Below, piece by piece: positions 8,725-17,259 of a DNA stretch of 64,000 bases. Position numbers and translations under genes: made by a program. The stretch spans positions 62,001 to 126,000 of the forward strand of contig NZ_JAMBNX010000003.1 in NCBI RefSeq assembly GCF_023715325.1. Reading direction: 5' to 3'. A model generated the notes under the pieces. The model was not told the origin of the DNA and did not search any database. It worked only from the letters and a program-made list of their open reading frames with translations. The first letter of the stretch is position 1, and the number at the start of each line of letters is the position of its first letter. Origin of the DNA: Agromyces mediolanus (GTDB lineage Bacteria; Actinomycetota; Actinomycetes; Actinomycetales; Microbacteriaceae).

Positions 8725-9389
8725 GCGCCGCTGCGCCCGCCGCCGTGGGCGGCCCGCTCATCGTGCTCGATGCGGACTCGACGCTCATCCGCGAGGAGGC
8801 GATCGAACTGCTCGCCGAGGAGGCGGGAACGCTCGCGCACGTCGCAGCCGTCACCGAGCGCGCGATGCGCGGTGAACTGGACTTCGCGGAGAGCCTCCGC
8901 GAACGGGTGGCGACGCTCGCCGGGCTGGATGCTTCGATCCTCCCCCGAGTGCGCGAACGGATGACCCCGACTCCCGGGCTCGATCGACTGATCGCGGGGG
9001 TGCACGCCGCCGGCGGGCGCATCGGCGTCGTGTCCGGCGGCTTCCACGAACTCCTCGACCCACTCGCGAAACGGCTCGGGCTCGATCATTGCCGGGCGAA
9101 CCGGCTGGAGATCGATGGCGGATGGTTCACCGGGCGTGTGCTCGGCCCGATCATCGACGCGGAGGCGAAAGCCGTGGCGCTGTCCGAATGGGCGGCGGCC
9201 GGGGGCATTCCGCTGGCGCGAACCATTGCGGCCGGTGACGGCGCGAACGATCTACGCATGCTCGAGGCCGCTGCGCTCGGGGTCGCGTTCTGTGCGAAGC
9301 CCGTCGTGCGGAGCCGTGCCGATGTCGTCATCGACCGGCCTGACCTGTCGCAGCTCCTCCCGCTCGCCGGGCTCACGGCCACGGGGTAG
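8721..9389 (+). CDS. serB: Phosphoserine phosphatase
   Basis: 222 residues of the HAD superfamily. The catalytic DADSTLI is near 16, the SGGF motif near 98 and the [10 protein letters not shown] metal site near 171. SerB removes phosphate from phosphoserine, the last step of serine synthesis. It lacks the N-terminal ACT-like domains of longer SerB proteins, so it is the minimal catalytic form. The GTG start lies in a GTGA overlap with the glgC stop, so it is coupled to glycogen synthesis at least in translation. The open frame continues upstream inside glgC, but that part is not coding. Confidence 0.92.
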   Translation: MSAAAPAAVGGPLIVLDADSTLIREEAIELLAEEAGTLAHVAAVTERAMRGELDFAESLRERVATLAGLDASILPRVRERMTPTPGLDRLIAGVHAAGGRIGVVSGGFHELLDPLAKRLGLDHCRANRLEIDGGWFTGRVLGPIIDAEAKAVALSEWAAAGGIPLARTIAAGDGANDLRMLEAAALGVAFCAKPVVRSRADVVIDRPDLSQLLPLAGLTATG

Positions 9390-9410
9390 GTCCGGCTCCC
9401 TCCGGCGTAG

Positions 9411-9430
9411 CCCGGCCTGCCAGCGCCGGG
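9411..9430 (+). terminator. Weak hairpin after serB
   Basis: CCCGGC and GCCGGG face each other across an 8-base loop about 20 bases past the serB stop. The rest of 9390-9676 shows no gene: I looked for tRNA-like and coding patterns and found none. Confidence 0.4.
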
Positions 9431-9676
9431 AGCGGTGGGTCGGAGTAAGAGTGGTGCGGAGTACCCCGCCGCGCGGCCTCGCCATCAATTGTGCTGCGGC
9501 GTGCTTCCAGAGCGGTCAACGGGCTTTTCGAGAGTCCGGTTCGCCTGTACCTCGCCAGACCCGATCCGTGACGCGCCGACTGCGCCGCACGAGCGCTCGC
9601 GGCGCGCACGAACCGTCGACCCGTGCCGCAGCGCTGGAACGCGAAGAGTAGTCCGGTGCGTTGGTCGGGTGCGGGG

Positions 9677-11206
9677 TTAGAAGGGTGCGGGTTCGGGGTA
9701 TGGGTGGGGTTCGGGGTGGGGTGTCGGGTCGTTGCTTGGGTGGTCTGGTGTGTTGCTCGGGTGTGGGGGTGGGTTGTGTGGTGGTGGGGTGTGGTGTTGG
9801 GGGTGGGTGGTTGCGGTGTGTCCGGTGGGGGTGTGCCAGGTGATGGTGCCGTTGGGGGTGCGGGTGACGCGGAATTTGGTGTGGTGTTTGAGGGTGTGGT
9901 CGGTGCGGCAGGTGGGGGCGAGGTTGGTGGTGTTGGTGGGGCCGCCGTGGGTCCAGGGGGTGAGGTGGTCGAGGTCGCTGGTGTGGGCGGGGCGGGTGCA
10001 GCCGGGTCGGGTGCAGGTGCCGTAGTGGTGGGTGAGCCAGCGGCGTTGTGCGGTGGTGACGCGGTAGCGGGTGCGGTCTAGGGCGAGTGGGGCGGTGGTG
10101 ATGGGGTCGGTGATCATGCGGAGGAAGGTGGGGGCGTGGGCGAAGAGGTGGCGGGCGGTGGCGTCGTCGATGGGGCCGTGTCCGTCGAGTTCGGCGGGGA
10201 CATAGCTGCTGGTGGTGGTGGTGGTGGTGGTGGTGGTGAGGGTGAGGGCGGGGATGGTGATGAGGATCTCGGTGCGCACGGCGGTGGGGGTGTCGTGGCC
10301 GGTGAGCCAGGCGGTGGCGGTGTCGGCGCGGAGTTGGTCGAGGGTGCGGGTCTCGTCGGGGTGGCCTGACTGGTGGGTTGCGGTGGCGTCGACGCGGGCG
10401 CGGATCGCGGCGGCGTCGATGGCGGTGACGTAGAGGCTGATCCAGGCCATGCCGTCGGGGGCGGGTTCGAGGACCAGGCGCCGTGCGGTGTGCGCGCGTT
10501 CGTGGCGGGCTGACGCGGTCGGTGGGGGTTCGAGGCGGGTGCGGAGCCGGCGGGCGCGGGAGCGGAACCTGGTCAGTGGGATGGTGCCGGCCAAGCCCGC
10601 GAGGGTGTCGTCGAACTCGGCCAGTGCGGCGGCATGCCGGGCCGCGTCAGGGCCGGTGCGGTTCGGGTCGGTCAGGGTGAGGCCGTCGAGGGTGTCGAGC
10701 GCGGCACGCACCTCGGGGTACGCGGCGATGCCGACACGGAAGCGGGCCCAGAGCCTGGGCAGGTGGCGGTGCGCGGTGGCTGCTTCGTGGGCGCGGTTTC
10801 GGATCGTCGCGGCGGGCAGCTGGAGCCGCATGGATAGTTCCGCGGCGACTGAGCGGGCGGCGAGTTCCGCGACGGGGATGCCGCCCCGGGACTCCGCATG
10901 GTGGGTTTCGGTGTGGACGTACAGCTCGGGGTGCGCGTCGGCGAGGGCGAAGGCCTGCCGGTACGCGTCGAGCTGTGCGGCGTGCATGCGGTTGGATTCC
11001 AATAGCGCGTCCTCGGCGGCATCGAGGGTGGCCTGCAGCTCGGCGAACACCGCCCGCGACCCGCCCGCTGCCGACGCCGCCCGCCACCCATCCAACGACG
11101 GCCAGTCCGGGTCAGCCCACTCCCCGGGCACACCGCTCACAGCCAGGTCGGCCGGGCCAGCCGGGTCGGCCGGGCCAGCCGGGTCGACGGGATGCTGCGC
11201 GCTCAT
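9677..11206 (-). CDS. DUF222 / HNH endonuclease-signature protein (13E12 repeat family)
   Basis: 509 residues. An N-terminal DUF222 region spans about 50-330 and an HNH domain about 385-440, with CTRPGC, the HNH-core DLDHLTPWTHGGPTNTTNL and a final TCRTDH. The family is greatly expanded in actinobacteria; its role is unproven, with mobile-element and DNA-processing roles proposed. Odd features are an N-terminal Pro-Ala-Gly repeat coded by an 18-bp DNA repeat, a run of nine identical ACC (Thr) codons at 10211-10237, and a 70-residue His/Pro/Thr-rich tail. The C-terminal half uses almost only C and A on its coding strand, unlike its neighbours. Confidence 0.85.
   Translation of the reverse strand: MSAQHPVDPAGPADPAGPADLAVSGVPGEWADPDWPSLDGWRAASAAGGSRAVFAELQATLDAAEDALLESNRMHAAQLDAYRQAFALADAHPELYVHTETHHAESRGGIPVAELAARSVAAELSMRLQLPAATIRNRAHEAATAHRHLPRLWARFRVGIAAYPEVRAALDTLDGLTLTDPNRTGPDAARHAAALAEFDDTLAGLAGTIPLTRFRSRARRLRTRLEPPPTASARHERAHTARRLVLEPAPDGMAWISLYVTAIDAAAIRARVDATATHQSGHPDETRTLDQLRADTATAWLTGHDTPTAVRTEILITIPALTLTTTTTTTTTSSYVPAELDGHGPIDDATARHLFAHAPTFLRMITDPITTAPLALDRTRYRVTTAQRRWLTHHYGTCTRPGCTRPAHTSDLDHLTPWTHGGPTNTTNLAPTCRTDHTLKHHTKFRVTRTPNGTITWHTPTGHTATTHPQHHTPPPHNPPPHPSNTPDHPSNDPTPHPEPHPYPEPAPF
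10211..10237. repeat. (GGT)9 trinucleotide repeat inside the HNH gene
   Basis: Nine perfect GGT units on the plus strand, read as nine ACC threonine codons on the coding strand. Changes in copy number would alter the Thr run without shifting the frame. Confidence 0.95.
11146..11186. repeat. 18-bp tandem repeat in the N-terminal coding region of the HNH gene
   Basis: Two perfect 18-bp units (11146-11163 and 11164-11181) plus the first five bases of a third encode the Pro-Ala-Gly-Pro-Ala-Asp repeats near the protein N-terminus. The unit is a multiple of three, so copy-number change keeps the frame. Confidence 0.9.
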
Positions 11207-11325
11207 GCACCCAGACTATCGAACACACCTTCGAAACTCGACACCGAAGTGGCGCTGACGCTCCCCCACGCACAGAACCGGGACCCCGGCGCCCGGGTCG
11301 GAAGCGTGCTCCGATCGCTGCCGCG

Positions 11326-12036
11326 CTAGTGCCCCATGCCGAGGCCGCCGTCGACCGGGATGACGGCTCCCGAGATGTATGCGGCATCGTCGGACGCGAC
11401 CCAGGCGACGACCTTCGCGACCTCGCTCGGCACGGCGAAGCGTCCGGCTGGGATGTTCTTCTTGTACTCGGCCTGCTGCGCCTCGGGGAGCGCATCGGTC
11501 ATGTCGGTCTCGATGAAGCCCGGTGCGACGACGTTCGCGGTGATGCCGCGCGCGCCGAGCTCACGGGTGAGCGAGCGAGCGATGCCGACGAGGCCGGCCT
11601 TCGAAGCCGAGTAGTTGACCTGACCGGCCGAGCCGTAGAGGCCGACGACGCTGGAGATGAGCACGACGCGGCCGAACCGGGCCTTGAGCATCCCCTTCGA
11701 GGCGCGCTTCACGACCCGGAATGCCCCGCCGAGGTTCGTGTCGACGACCTGCTCGAAGTCCTCGTCACTCATCCGCATGAGCAGGGTGTCGCGGGTGATC
11801 CCCGCGTTCGCGACGACGACCTCGACCGGGCCGAGCTCGGCCTCGATCTCGGTGAAGGCGCGGTCCACTGAGTCGGAGTCCGTGACATCCGCCCGAACCG
11901 TGAGCGAACCCGCGGGGCCCTCGCCCGAGCGCGCCGTGACCGCGACCCGATGGCCCTGAGCGAGGAACTCCTCGGCGATCGCGTACCCGATGCCCCGGTT
12001 GCCCCCGGTCACCAGCACGGTGCGGCTCGTCGTCAT
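11326..12036 (-). CDS. fabG: 3-oxoacyl-ACP reductase / short-chain dehydrogenase
   Basis: 236 residues. The NADP-binding TGGNRGIGYA motif is near 9, VVANAG near 78, and the catalytic Ser...YxxxK is SS-to-YSASK near 129-147, followed by the ITANVVAPGFIETDMT segment typical of FabG. It reduces the 3-oxoacyl-ACP intermediate of fatty-acid elongation with NADPH in the cytosol. A broader short-chain reductase role cannot be excluded because no other fatty-acid genes are adjacent. The ATG at 12036 gives the usual family N-terminus; the frame is open upstream but overlaps the divergent DUF3099 gene. Confidence 0.88.
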   Translation of the reverse strand: MTTSRTVLVTGGNRGIGYAIAEEFLAQGHRVAVTARSGEGPAGSLTVRADVTDSDSVDRAFTEIEAELGPVEVVVANAGITRDTLLMRMSDEDFEQVVDTNLGGAFRVVKRASKGMLKARFGRVVLISSVVGLYGSAGQVNYSASKAGLVGIARSLTRELGARGITANVVAPGFIETDMTDALPEAQQAEYKKNIPAGRFAVPSEVAKVVAWVASDDAAYISGAVIPVDGGLGMGH

Positions 12037-12180
12037 GTCGGCTCCATTTCGAGTCGGAAAAGATGGCGGGCCTCGCTGGAGGCCCGTCCCAGCATAGAAC
12101 GTCGTCCATTCCCGGCATCCGCTCGGTCGAGACGGACGTAGGCTTGACGGGAGGAGCGCCGTCAGAGCCCGGCGACCACC

Positions 12181-12495
12181 ATGAAGCAGCAGTCGATCAC
12201 CTCGCTGCCGCCCTCCCCCGATCAGGAGCGGCGCGCGCGCATGCTCAAGTACACGATCGCGATGACGATCCGAGTCGGGTGCATCTTCGCCATGCTCTTC
12301 GTGCAGGGCTGGTGGCTCGCCGTCTTCGCCGCGGGGGCGATCTTCCTGCCGTACGTCGCCGTCGTGCTCGCGAACGCGCAGGGCAGCGGTCGGGCTGGGA
12401 TGATCGTGTCGCCCGGGCGCGCGCTGCCCGCCGCGCCCACCCGACCCGACACGGACGACCAGGGTTCCGACGCGCCCCGGGGAGGCGCCGAATGA
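12181..12495 (+). CDS. DUF3099 family two-TM membrane protein
   Basis: 104 residues. A short polar N-terminus ends in ERRARMLKYTIAMTIR, two hydrophobic segments follow at about 27-47 and 49-66, then a polar Pro-rich tail. This matches the DUF3099 family of small actinobacterial membrane proteins, whose function is unknown. It is the first of three genes joined by ATGA overlaps, with a small Cys protein and SURF1 behind it, so a link to cytochrome oxidase assembly or the cell envelope is possible but is inference. Confidence 0.8.
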   Translation: MKQQSITSLPPSPDQERRARMLKYTIAMTIRVGCIFAMLFVQGWWLAVFAAGAIFLPYVAVVLANAQGSGRAGMIVSPGRALPAAPTRPDTDDQGSDAPRGGAE

Positions 12496-12743
12496 TCGGC
12501 GGACTCGGTGGACTCGGCGGCAGCCCCGCCGGGGCGATCTGCTCGCGAGCCGGCTGCAACGCGGCGGCGGAGTGGCGCGTCGAGTGGAGCAATCCCCGCA
12601 TCCACACCGACGGACGCACCAAGACCTGGCTCGCCTGCGACGACCACGTCGAGTACTTGCGCGGGTTCGTCGAGGCGCGGAGCTTCCCCGTCGCCGTGAG
12701 CCGCTTCGTCGCCCCGGCGGCCGACCTCGGAGGAGAGGAATGA
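12492..12743 (+). CDS. Small Cys/His protein, possible zinc-ribbon, between DUF3099 and SURF1
   Basis: 83 residues with ICSRAGCNAAAEW near 17 and TWLACDDHVEYL near 47. The spaced Cys-Cys and Cys-His pairs suggest a small metal-binding fold. Similar actinobacterial proteins are, as I recall, sometimes labelled acetone carboxylase, which the sequence does not support. It starts in an ATGA overlap with DUF3099 and ends in an ATGA overlap with SURF1, so the three are translated together. I do not know its function. Confidence 0.7.
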   Translation: MIGGLGGLGGSPAGAICSRAGCNAAAEWRVEWSNPRIHTDGRTKTWLACDDHVEYLRGFVEARSFPVAVSRFVAPAADLGGEE

Positions 12744-13606
12744 GCCGCTGGCGCTTCCTGATCGCCCCGCGCTGGGCGGGATATCTCGCCCTCGTCATCG
12801 TGTTCGCGATCGCCTGCTCAGCCCTCGGCACCTGGCAGCTGAACCGCCGCGCCGAGGCGCTCGCGGAGGTCGCCCGGATCGACGCGAACTACGATGCCGA
12901 GCCCGTGCCGCTCACCGAGGCGCTGCCCGAGCTCGACGCGTTCGACGTCGACCAGCGCTGGCAGGTCGTCGAACTCCGCGGCGAGTACCTGGCCGACGAC
13001 GAGGTGGTGGTGCGCAACCGGCCGTTCTCCGGCACCACCGGCTTCGAGGTCGTGACCCCGTTCCAGCTCGACAACGGCGACGTCTTCATGATCGACCGAG
13101 GCTGGGTCGCCCAGAACTCCGACGGCCGCCCGAGCGACGTCCCGGCCCCGCCGAGCGGTGAGGTCGACGTGACCGCCAGGTTGAAAGCCGGCGAGGGCCG
13201 GATCGCCGGCCGGACCTCCACCGGGCGCGAGTTCGCGACGATCGATCTCGACGAGCTCGCCGAGCGCGTCGGCGCGCCGAGCTACACGGGCGCGTACGGC
13301 ATCCTCGTGCAGGACGGGGCGGACGCGGCGGAGCCGCCGCTCGCCGCCCCCCGTCCCGAGCGCGACGAAGGACCCCACCTGTCGTACGCGCTGCAGTGGT
13401 ACGTCTTCGCGCTCCTCGCCTTCATCGGGCTCGGCTGGGCGGCGAACCAGGAGCGCAAGGCACGCGAAGAGGCCGGTCTCGGCGACATCGAGACGGATGC
13501 CTCGCCAGGTGCGGCCCGCACGCAGCACCGCGCGCCCCGGCGGACGCAGCCGGCGAAGCGCGACCACGACGCGGACACCGAGGACGAGATCCTCGACCGC
13601 CGTTGA
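12740..13606 (+). CDS. SURF1 family cytochrome oxidase assembly protein
   Basis: 288 residues. A first TM helix is at about 12-33 (ending GTWQLNRR, a SURF1 hallmark), then a large extracytoplasmic domain with VRNRPFSGTTGFEVVTPF near 93 and DRGWV near 118, and a second TM helix near 215-236. SURF1 proteins help insert heme into the aa3-type oxidase. The heme A synthase gene at the right end of the window belongs to the same pathway although it is 50 kb away. The cytosolic C-terminal tail of about 45 charged residues is longer than usual. Confidence 0.88.
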   Translation: MSRWRFLIAPRWAGYLALVIVFAIACSALGTWQLNRRAEALAEVARIDANYDAEPVPLTEALPELDAFDVDQRWQVVELRGEYLADDEVVVRNRPFSGTTGFEVVTPFQLDNGDVFMIDRGWVAQNSDGRPSDVPAPPSGEVDVTARLKAGEGRIAGRTSTGREFATIDLDELAERVGAPSYTGAYGILVQDGADAAEPPLAAPRPERDEGPHLSYALQWYVFALLAFIGLGWAANQERKAREEAGLGDIETDASPGAARTQHRAPRRTQPAKRDHDADTEDEILDRR

Positions 13607-13618
13607 CGGGCGGCCTCG

Positions 13619-13644
13619 CCGGCGCCCGATGCACCGGGCGCCGG
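13619..13644. terminator. Bidirectional terminator between SURF1 and ABC-F genes
   Basis: CCGGCGCCCG and CGGGCGCCGG form a perfect 10-bp stem with a 6-base loop between two convergent genes. Confidence 0.75.
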
Positions 13645-13652
13645 GTTCGTGC

Positions 13653-15251
13653 TCAGGCCAGCTCGATGAGCTCCTGATACTCGGCACTCCAGTGGTCCTC
13701 GACGCCGTCGGGCAGGATCAGCACCCGCTCGGGGTTCAGCGCCTCGACCGCGCCCGGATCGTGGGAGACGAGCACGACCGCGCCCTCGAAGTGCGCGAGC
13801 GCGTCGAGGATCTCCTCGCGGCTCGCCGGGTCGAGGTTGTTCGTCGGCTCGTCGAGGAGCAGCACGTTGGCACCGGAGACGACGATCATTGCGAGCGCGA
13901 GTCGGGTCTTCTCGCCACCGGAGAGCACGCCGGCCGGCTTGTGCACGTCGTCACCGGTGAAGAGGAACGAGCCGAGCACCTTGCGCGCCTCGGTCTCGGT
14001 GAGCGCGGGCGAGGAGGACACCATGTTCTCGAGCACGGAGCGCTTCACGTCGATGGTCTCGTGCTCCTGCGCGAAGTAGCCGACCCGCAGGCCGTGGCCC
14101 GGCTCCAGCTGCCCGGTGTCGGGCTGATCGACGCCCGCCAGGATGCGCAGCAGCGTGGTCTTGCCGGCACCGTTCAACCCGATGATGACGACCTTCGAGC
14201 CCCGGTCGATGGCGAGATCGACGGCGGTGAAGATCTCGAGTGAGCCGTAGCTCTTCGAGAGGTCCGAGGCCTGGAGCGGCGTGCGGCCGCACGCGGCCGG
14301 GGTCGGGAAGCGCAGCTTCGCCACGCGATCGACGGCGCGCACCTCCTCGAGCCCAGCGAGCAGCTTGTCCGCACGGGCGACCATCTGGTGGGCTGCGGCC
14401 GCCTTGGAGGCCTTCGCGCCGAACCTCGCCGCCTGCAGACGCAGCGCGTCGGACTTCTTCTCGGCGTTCGCGCGTTCCTTCTTACGACGTTCCTCGTCGG
14501 CGGCGCGCTGGCGCAGGTAGTGCTTCCAGCCCATGTTGTACACGTCGATGACCGACCGGTTCGCGTCGAGGTAGAACACGCGGTTCACGACCTCGCCGAC
14601 AAGTTCGACGTCGTGGCTGATCACGATCACGCCGCCGCGGTAGTTCTTCAGGAACTCGCGGAGCCAGACGACGGAATCGGCGTCGAGGTGGTTGGTCGGC
14701 TCGTCGAGGATCATCGTCTCGGCGTCGGAGAAGAGGATGCGTGCGAGCTCGATGCGTCGGCGCTGACCGCCGGAGAGGGTCTTCAGCGGCTGGTCGAGGA
14801 TTCGGTCGGGCAGATTGAGGTTCGACGCGATCGAGGCCGCCTCCGCTTCGGCCGCATACCCGCCGAGCGCGGTGAAGCGGTCGGTCAGCGTGCCGTAGCG
14901 CTTCATCGCCTTCTCGGCGACGGCGGGCTCGTCGGAGCCCATCTGCTCGGAGGCCTCGCGCATGCCGAGCACGAGCGTGCCGAGCCCGCGGGCATCGAGG
15001 ATGCGGGTGCGGGCGAGCATCTCGGGGTCGCCCGAACGCGGGTCCTGCGGGAGGTAGCCGATCTCACCGGAGCGGTCGATGCGGCCGCCGGTCGGCAGGG
15101 TCTCCCCCGCGAGCGTCTTCGTGAGGGTGGTCTTGCCGGCGCCGTTGCGGCCGACGAGGCCGATCTTGTCGCCCGGGCTCACCCGGAACGAGACGTTCTC
15201 CATGAGCAGCCGGGCGCCGACGCGGATCTCGAGATCGGTGACGGCGAGCAC
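13653..15251 (-). CDS. ABC-F family ATPase
   Basis: 532 residues with two ATPase domains and no membrane segment. Walker A motifs are GRNGAGKTT near 37 and GLNGAGKTT near 348; signatures are LSGGQRRR near 163 and LSGGEKTR near 440; a charged linker rich in Lys, Glu and Ala joins them near 250-300. ABC-F proteins act on the ribosome, as translation factors or in antibiotic resistance. No resistance context is visible, so a housekeeping translation role is more likely. I chose the GTG at 15251, eight bases after GGAGG; the open frame continues upstream but overlaps the divergent gene. Confidence 0.88.
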   Translation of the reverse strand: MLAVTDLEIRVGARLLMENVSFRVSPGDKIGLVGRNGAGKTTLTKTLAGETLPTGGRIDRSGEIGYLPQDPRSGDPEMLARTRILDARGLGTLVLGMREASEQMGSDEPAVAEKAMKRYGTLTDRFTALGGYAAEAEAASIASNLNLPDRILDQPLKTLSGGQRRRIELARILFSDAETMILDEPTNHLDADSVVWLREFLKNYRGGVIVISHDVELVGEVVNRVFYLDANRSVIDVYNMGWKHYLRQRAADEERRKKERANAEKKSDALRLQAARFGAKASKAAAAHQMVARADKLLAGLEEVRAVDRVAKLRFPTPAACGRTPLQASDLSKSYGSLEIFTAVDLAIDRGSKVVIIGLNGAGKTTLLRILAGVDQPDTGQLEPGHGLRVGYFAQEHETIDVKRSVLENMVSSSPALTETEARKVLGSFLFTGDDVHKPAGVLSGGEKTRLALAMIVVSGANVLLLDEPTNNLDPASREEILDALAHFEGAVVLVSHDPGAVEALNPERVLILPDGVEDHWSAEYQELIELA

Positions 15252-15368
15252 GGCGGGGCCTCCTGGAGGGCTGGGGATCGTGTACCGAGTGGCACAGCCT
15301 CCCAGTCTATCGCGGTTGCGGACGGTGCGTCGTCGCGCGGCGTCGGTGGGCTCGGGCAGACTCTCGGC

Positions 15369-16472
15369 ATGACGACTTCCCCGGCGGCGGATGCCGCCAC
15401 CGCCGCCGTTCGTGCGACGAGGCTCGCCGCCCAGGGACTCGACGATGGGTTCGGAACCCCGGCCGAAGCGCTCGAGCGGCTCGTCTGTGTGCAGGCGCAA
15501 GACCTCGCCGCGGCGAAGTGGGCGCTCGGGGCGCGCATCCCGGGCAGCGACGAGGCGATGATCGACGGAGCCATCGACCGCGCCGAGCTGCTCCGATCCT
15601 GGCCGATGCGCGGCACCCTGCACTTCGTCGCGCCGGAGCTGTACCGACCGATCCTCCGCCTGACGGCGGAGCGCGTGCTCCAGCGTGCGACGACGATCCA
15701 CCGGCGAGAGGGGCTCGACGACGACGTCGCAGTGCGGGCGCGGGCCGTGGCGGTTGCCGAGCTGGAGGGCGGGCGGTCTGCCACGCGCGAGCAGTTGCAG
15801 GCGGCGTGGGAGCGCGCCGGCATCCCGATCGAAGGGCAGCGCGGCTACCACCTGCTGTGGCGGCTCGCGAACGAAGGGCTGCTCTGCTGCGGGCCGATCG
15901 AGACGCGCGCGCGACAGCGCTTCGCGCTGCTCGACGAGTGGTCGCCGGCCGCGCCCGGCCCGGCCGTCGACGACGAGGAGGCGCTCGCCCGGTTCTTCGT
16001 GGGCTACGCGCGCGGCCATGGTCCGGTTTCGGTGCGCGACTTCGCCTGGTGGGGCGGACTCACGATGGCGCAGGCACGGACCGGGCTCGCCGCGGCAGGC
16101 GACGAGGTGGCCGCGTTCGATGCGGAACGCTACGTGGCAGCGGATGCCGCACCGGCACCCGCTGCGCCGACGGGACGCCTGGTGCTCGCGCCGTTCGATG
16201 AGTACTTCCTCGGCTACGGCGATCGTTCGGCGTTCTGCTCGGAGGCCGATGCGCTGCGGGTCGTCCCCGGCAAGAACGGCCTGTTCCTGCCGCTTCTGGT
16301 GGCAGACGGCGAGGTCGTCGGCACCTGGAAGCGCCGCCCGCCGCGACGCGGCGGAGTCGGCATCGACGTCACGGCGTTCGATGCGATGCCGCCGCTCGAC
16401 GAGTTCCGCCCCGCATTCGAGCGGTGGGCGGCGTTCTGGTCGCTGACGCTCAACGAGGTCGCTCCGGTCTGA
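15369..16472 (+). CDS. Winged-helix (HTH_42) AlkZ-like DNA glycosylase family protein
   Basis: 367 residues built of winged-helix modules, as in the HTH_42 (DUF1006) family. AlkZ and YcaQ in this family unhook DNA crosslinks and excise bulky lesions; AlkZ uses a Gln-x-Gln motif and YcaQ a Gln-x-Asp motif. Here VCVQAQDLAAAKWALG near 44-59 supplies Gln-Ala-Gln in the expected N-terminal place. The DEYFLGYGDR segment near 282 is also family-like. Whether it protects from a self-made genotoxin, as AlkZ does, cannot be said: no biosynthetic cluster is visible here. Confidence 0.75.
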   Translation: MTTSPAADAATAAVRATRLAAQGLDDGFGTPAEALERLVCVQAQDLAAAKWALGARIPGSDEAMIDGAIDRAELLRSWPMRGTLHFVAPELYRPILRLTAERVLQRATTIHRREGLDDDVAVRARAVAVAELEGGRSATREQLQAAWERAGIPIEGQRGYHLLWRLANEGLLCCGPIETRARQRFALLDEWSPAAPGPAVDDEEALARFFVGYARGHGPVSVRDFAWWGGLTMAQARTGLAAAGDEVAAFDAERYVAADAAPAPAAPTGRLVLAPFDEYFLGYGDRSAFCSEADALRVVPGKNGLFLPLLVADGEVVGTWKRRPPRRGGVGIDVTAFDAMPPLDEFRPAFERWAAFWSLTLNEVAPV

Positions 16473-16502
16473 GGCGGGCGACGGGCCGGCGGACGCCGCT
16501 CC

Positions 16503-16560
16503 CCCGACGCGACGAAGGGCCGGGCGCTCGCAGCGCCCAGCCCCTCGGCTTCGCGTCGGG
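16503..16560. terminator. Two-tier cruciform terminator between AlkZ-like and YceI genes
   Basis: A perfect 10-bp outer stem (CCCGACGCGA / TCGCGTCGGG) encloses an inner hairpin GGGCGCT-CGC-AGCGCCC. It sits between two convergent genes and ends three bases before the YceI stop. Confidence 0.8.
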
Positions 16561-16562
16561 GA

Positions 16563-17126
16563 CTACTGCGCGAGCTGCGCCTGCAGCTCCAGGGTGATCG
16601 TCACCTGGTCGCCGAGGAGCACGCCGCCGGTCTCGAGCGCCGCGTTGTAGTGCAGGCCGAAGTCCTCGCGGTTGATCACGGCCTTGGCGGTCGCGCCGGC
16701 CTTGTAGTTGCCGTACGGGTCGCCGCCGAAGCCGCCGAAGTCGAAGTCGAAGGTGACGGGCTTCGTGATGCCGCGGATGGTGAGGTCGCCGTCGACCTTG
16801 AAGTCGCCGCCTTCGACGCGGACGCCGGTGGAGACGAAGTCGATCGTCGGGTAGGTCTCGGCCTCGAAGAAGTCGCCGGTGCGCAGGTGCGCGTCGCGGT
16901 TCGGCTCGTTCGTCGACACGGAGGCGACCTCGGCCGAGGCGGTGACGCTCGAGTCGAGCGGGTTCTCGGCGGTCACGAAGGTGGCGTCGAAGCGCTCGAA
17001 CTTACCCTTCACCTTGCTGATCATGAGGTGGCGGATCTGGAAGCCGACCTCGCTGTGCGCGGGGTCGATGGTCCAGGAACCGGCGCGGTAGCCGGGGATG
17101 TCGATGGTCGGTGCGGTCGTCGTCAT
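16563..17126 (-). CDS. YceI family lipid-binding protein
   Basis: 187 residues with the YceI beta-barrel pattern: WTIDPAHSEVGFQIRHLMISKVKG near 22, FEAETYPTIDFVST near 92, LTIRGITKPVTF near 117 and a C-terminal NREDFGLHYN near 152. The family binds polyisoprenoid chains. No signal peptide is visible, so this copy is probably cytosolic, as is common in actinobacteria. The ATG at 17126 is in a well-formed start context. The 133-bp upstream region is unusually AT-rich for this genome and holds a perfect palindrome GAAAATTTTC at 17216-17225, which may mark its promoter or an operator. Confidence 0.88.
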   Translation of the reverse strand: MTTTAPTIDIPGYRAGSWTIDPAHSEVGFQIRHLMISKVKGKFERFDATFVTAENPLDSSVTASAEVASVSTNEPNRDAHLRTGDFFEAETYPTIDFVSTGVRVEGGDFKVDGDLTIRGITKPVTFDFDFGGFGGDPYGNYKAGATAKAVINREDFGLHYNAALETGGVLLGDQVTITLELQAQLAQ

Positions 17127-17259
17127 GTGGGTGGTCTCCGATGTCGATTCGTCGGGGCCGGTCGGCCCGCTTCGATGACAACGCATGGAATCCCGAGATG
17201 TATTCCGATGCATAGGAAAATTTTCGGAGAACGCGTGACGACCGGACGGATGGCTGCCC

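Noticed and set aside
9390..9676. tRNA or small RNA between serB and the HNH gene
   Set aside because: A GGTTCG-like stretch drew attention, but no acceptor, D or anticodon arms can be formed around it.
9677..11206. Active mobile element around the HNH gene
   Set aside because: No terminal inverted repeats, target duplications, integrase or transposase are seen on either side. The repeats are internal and coding.
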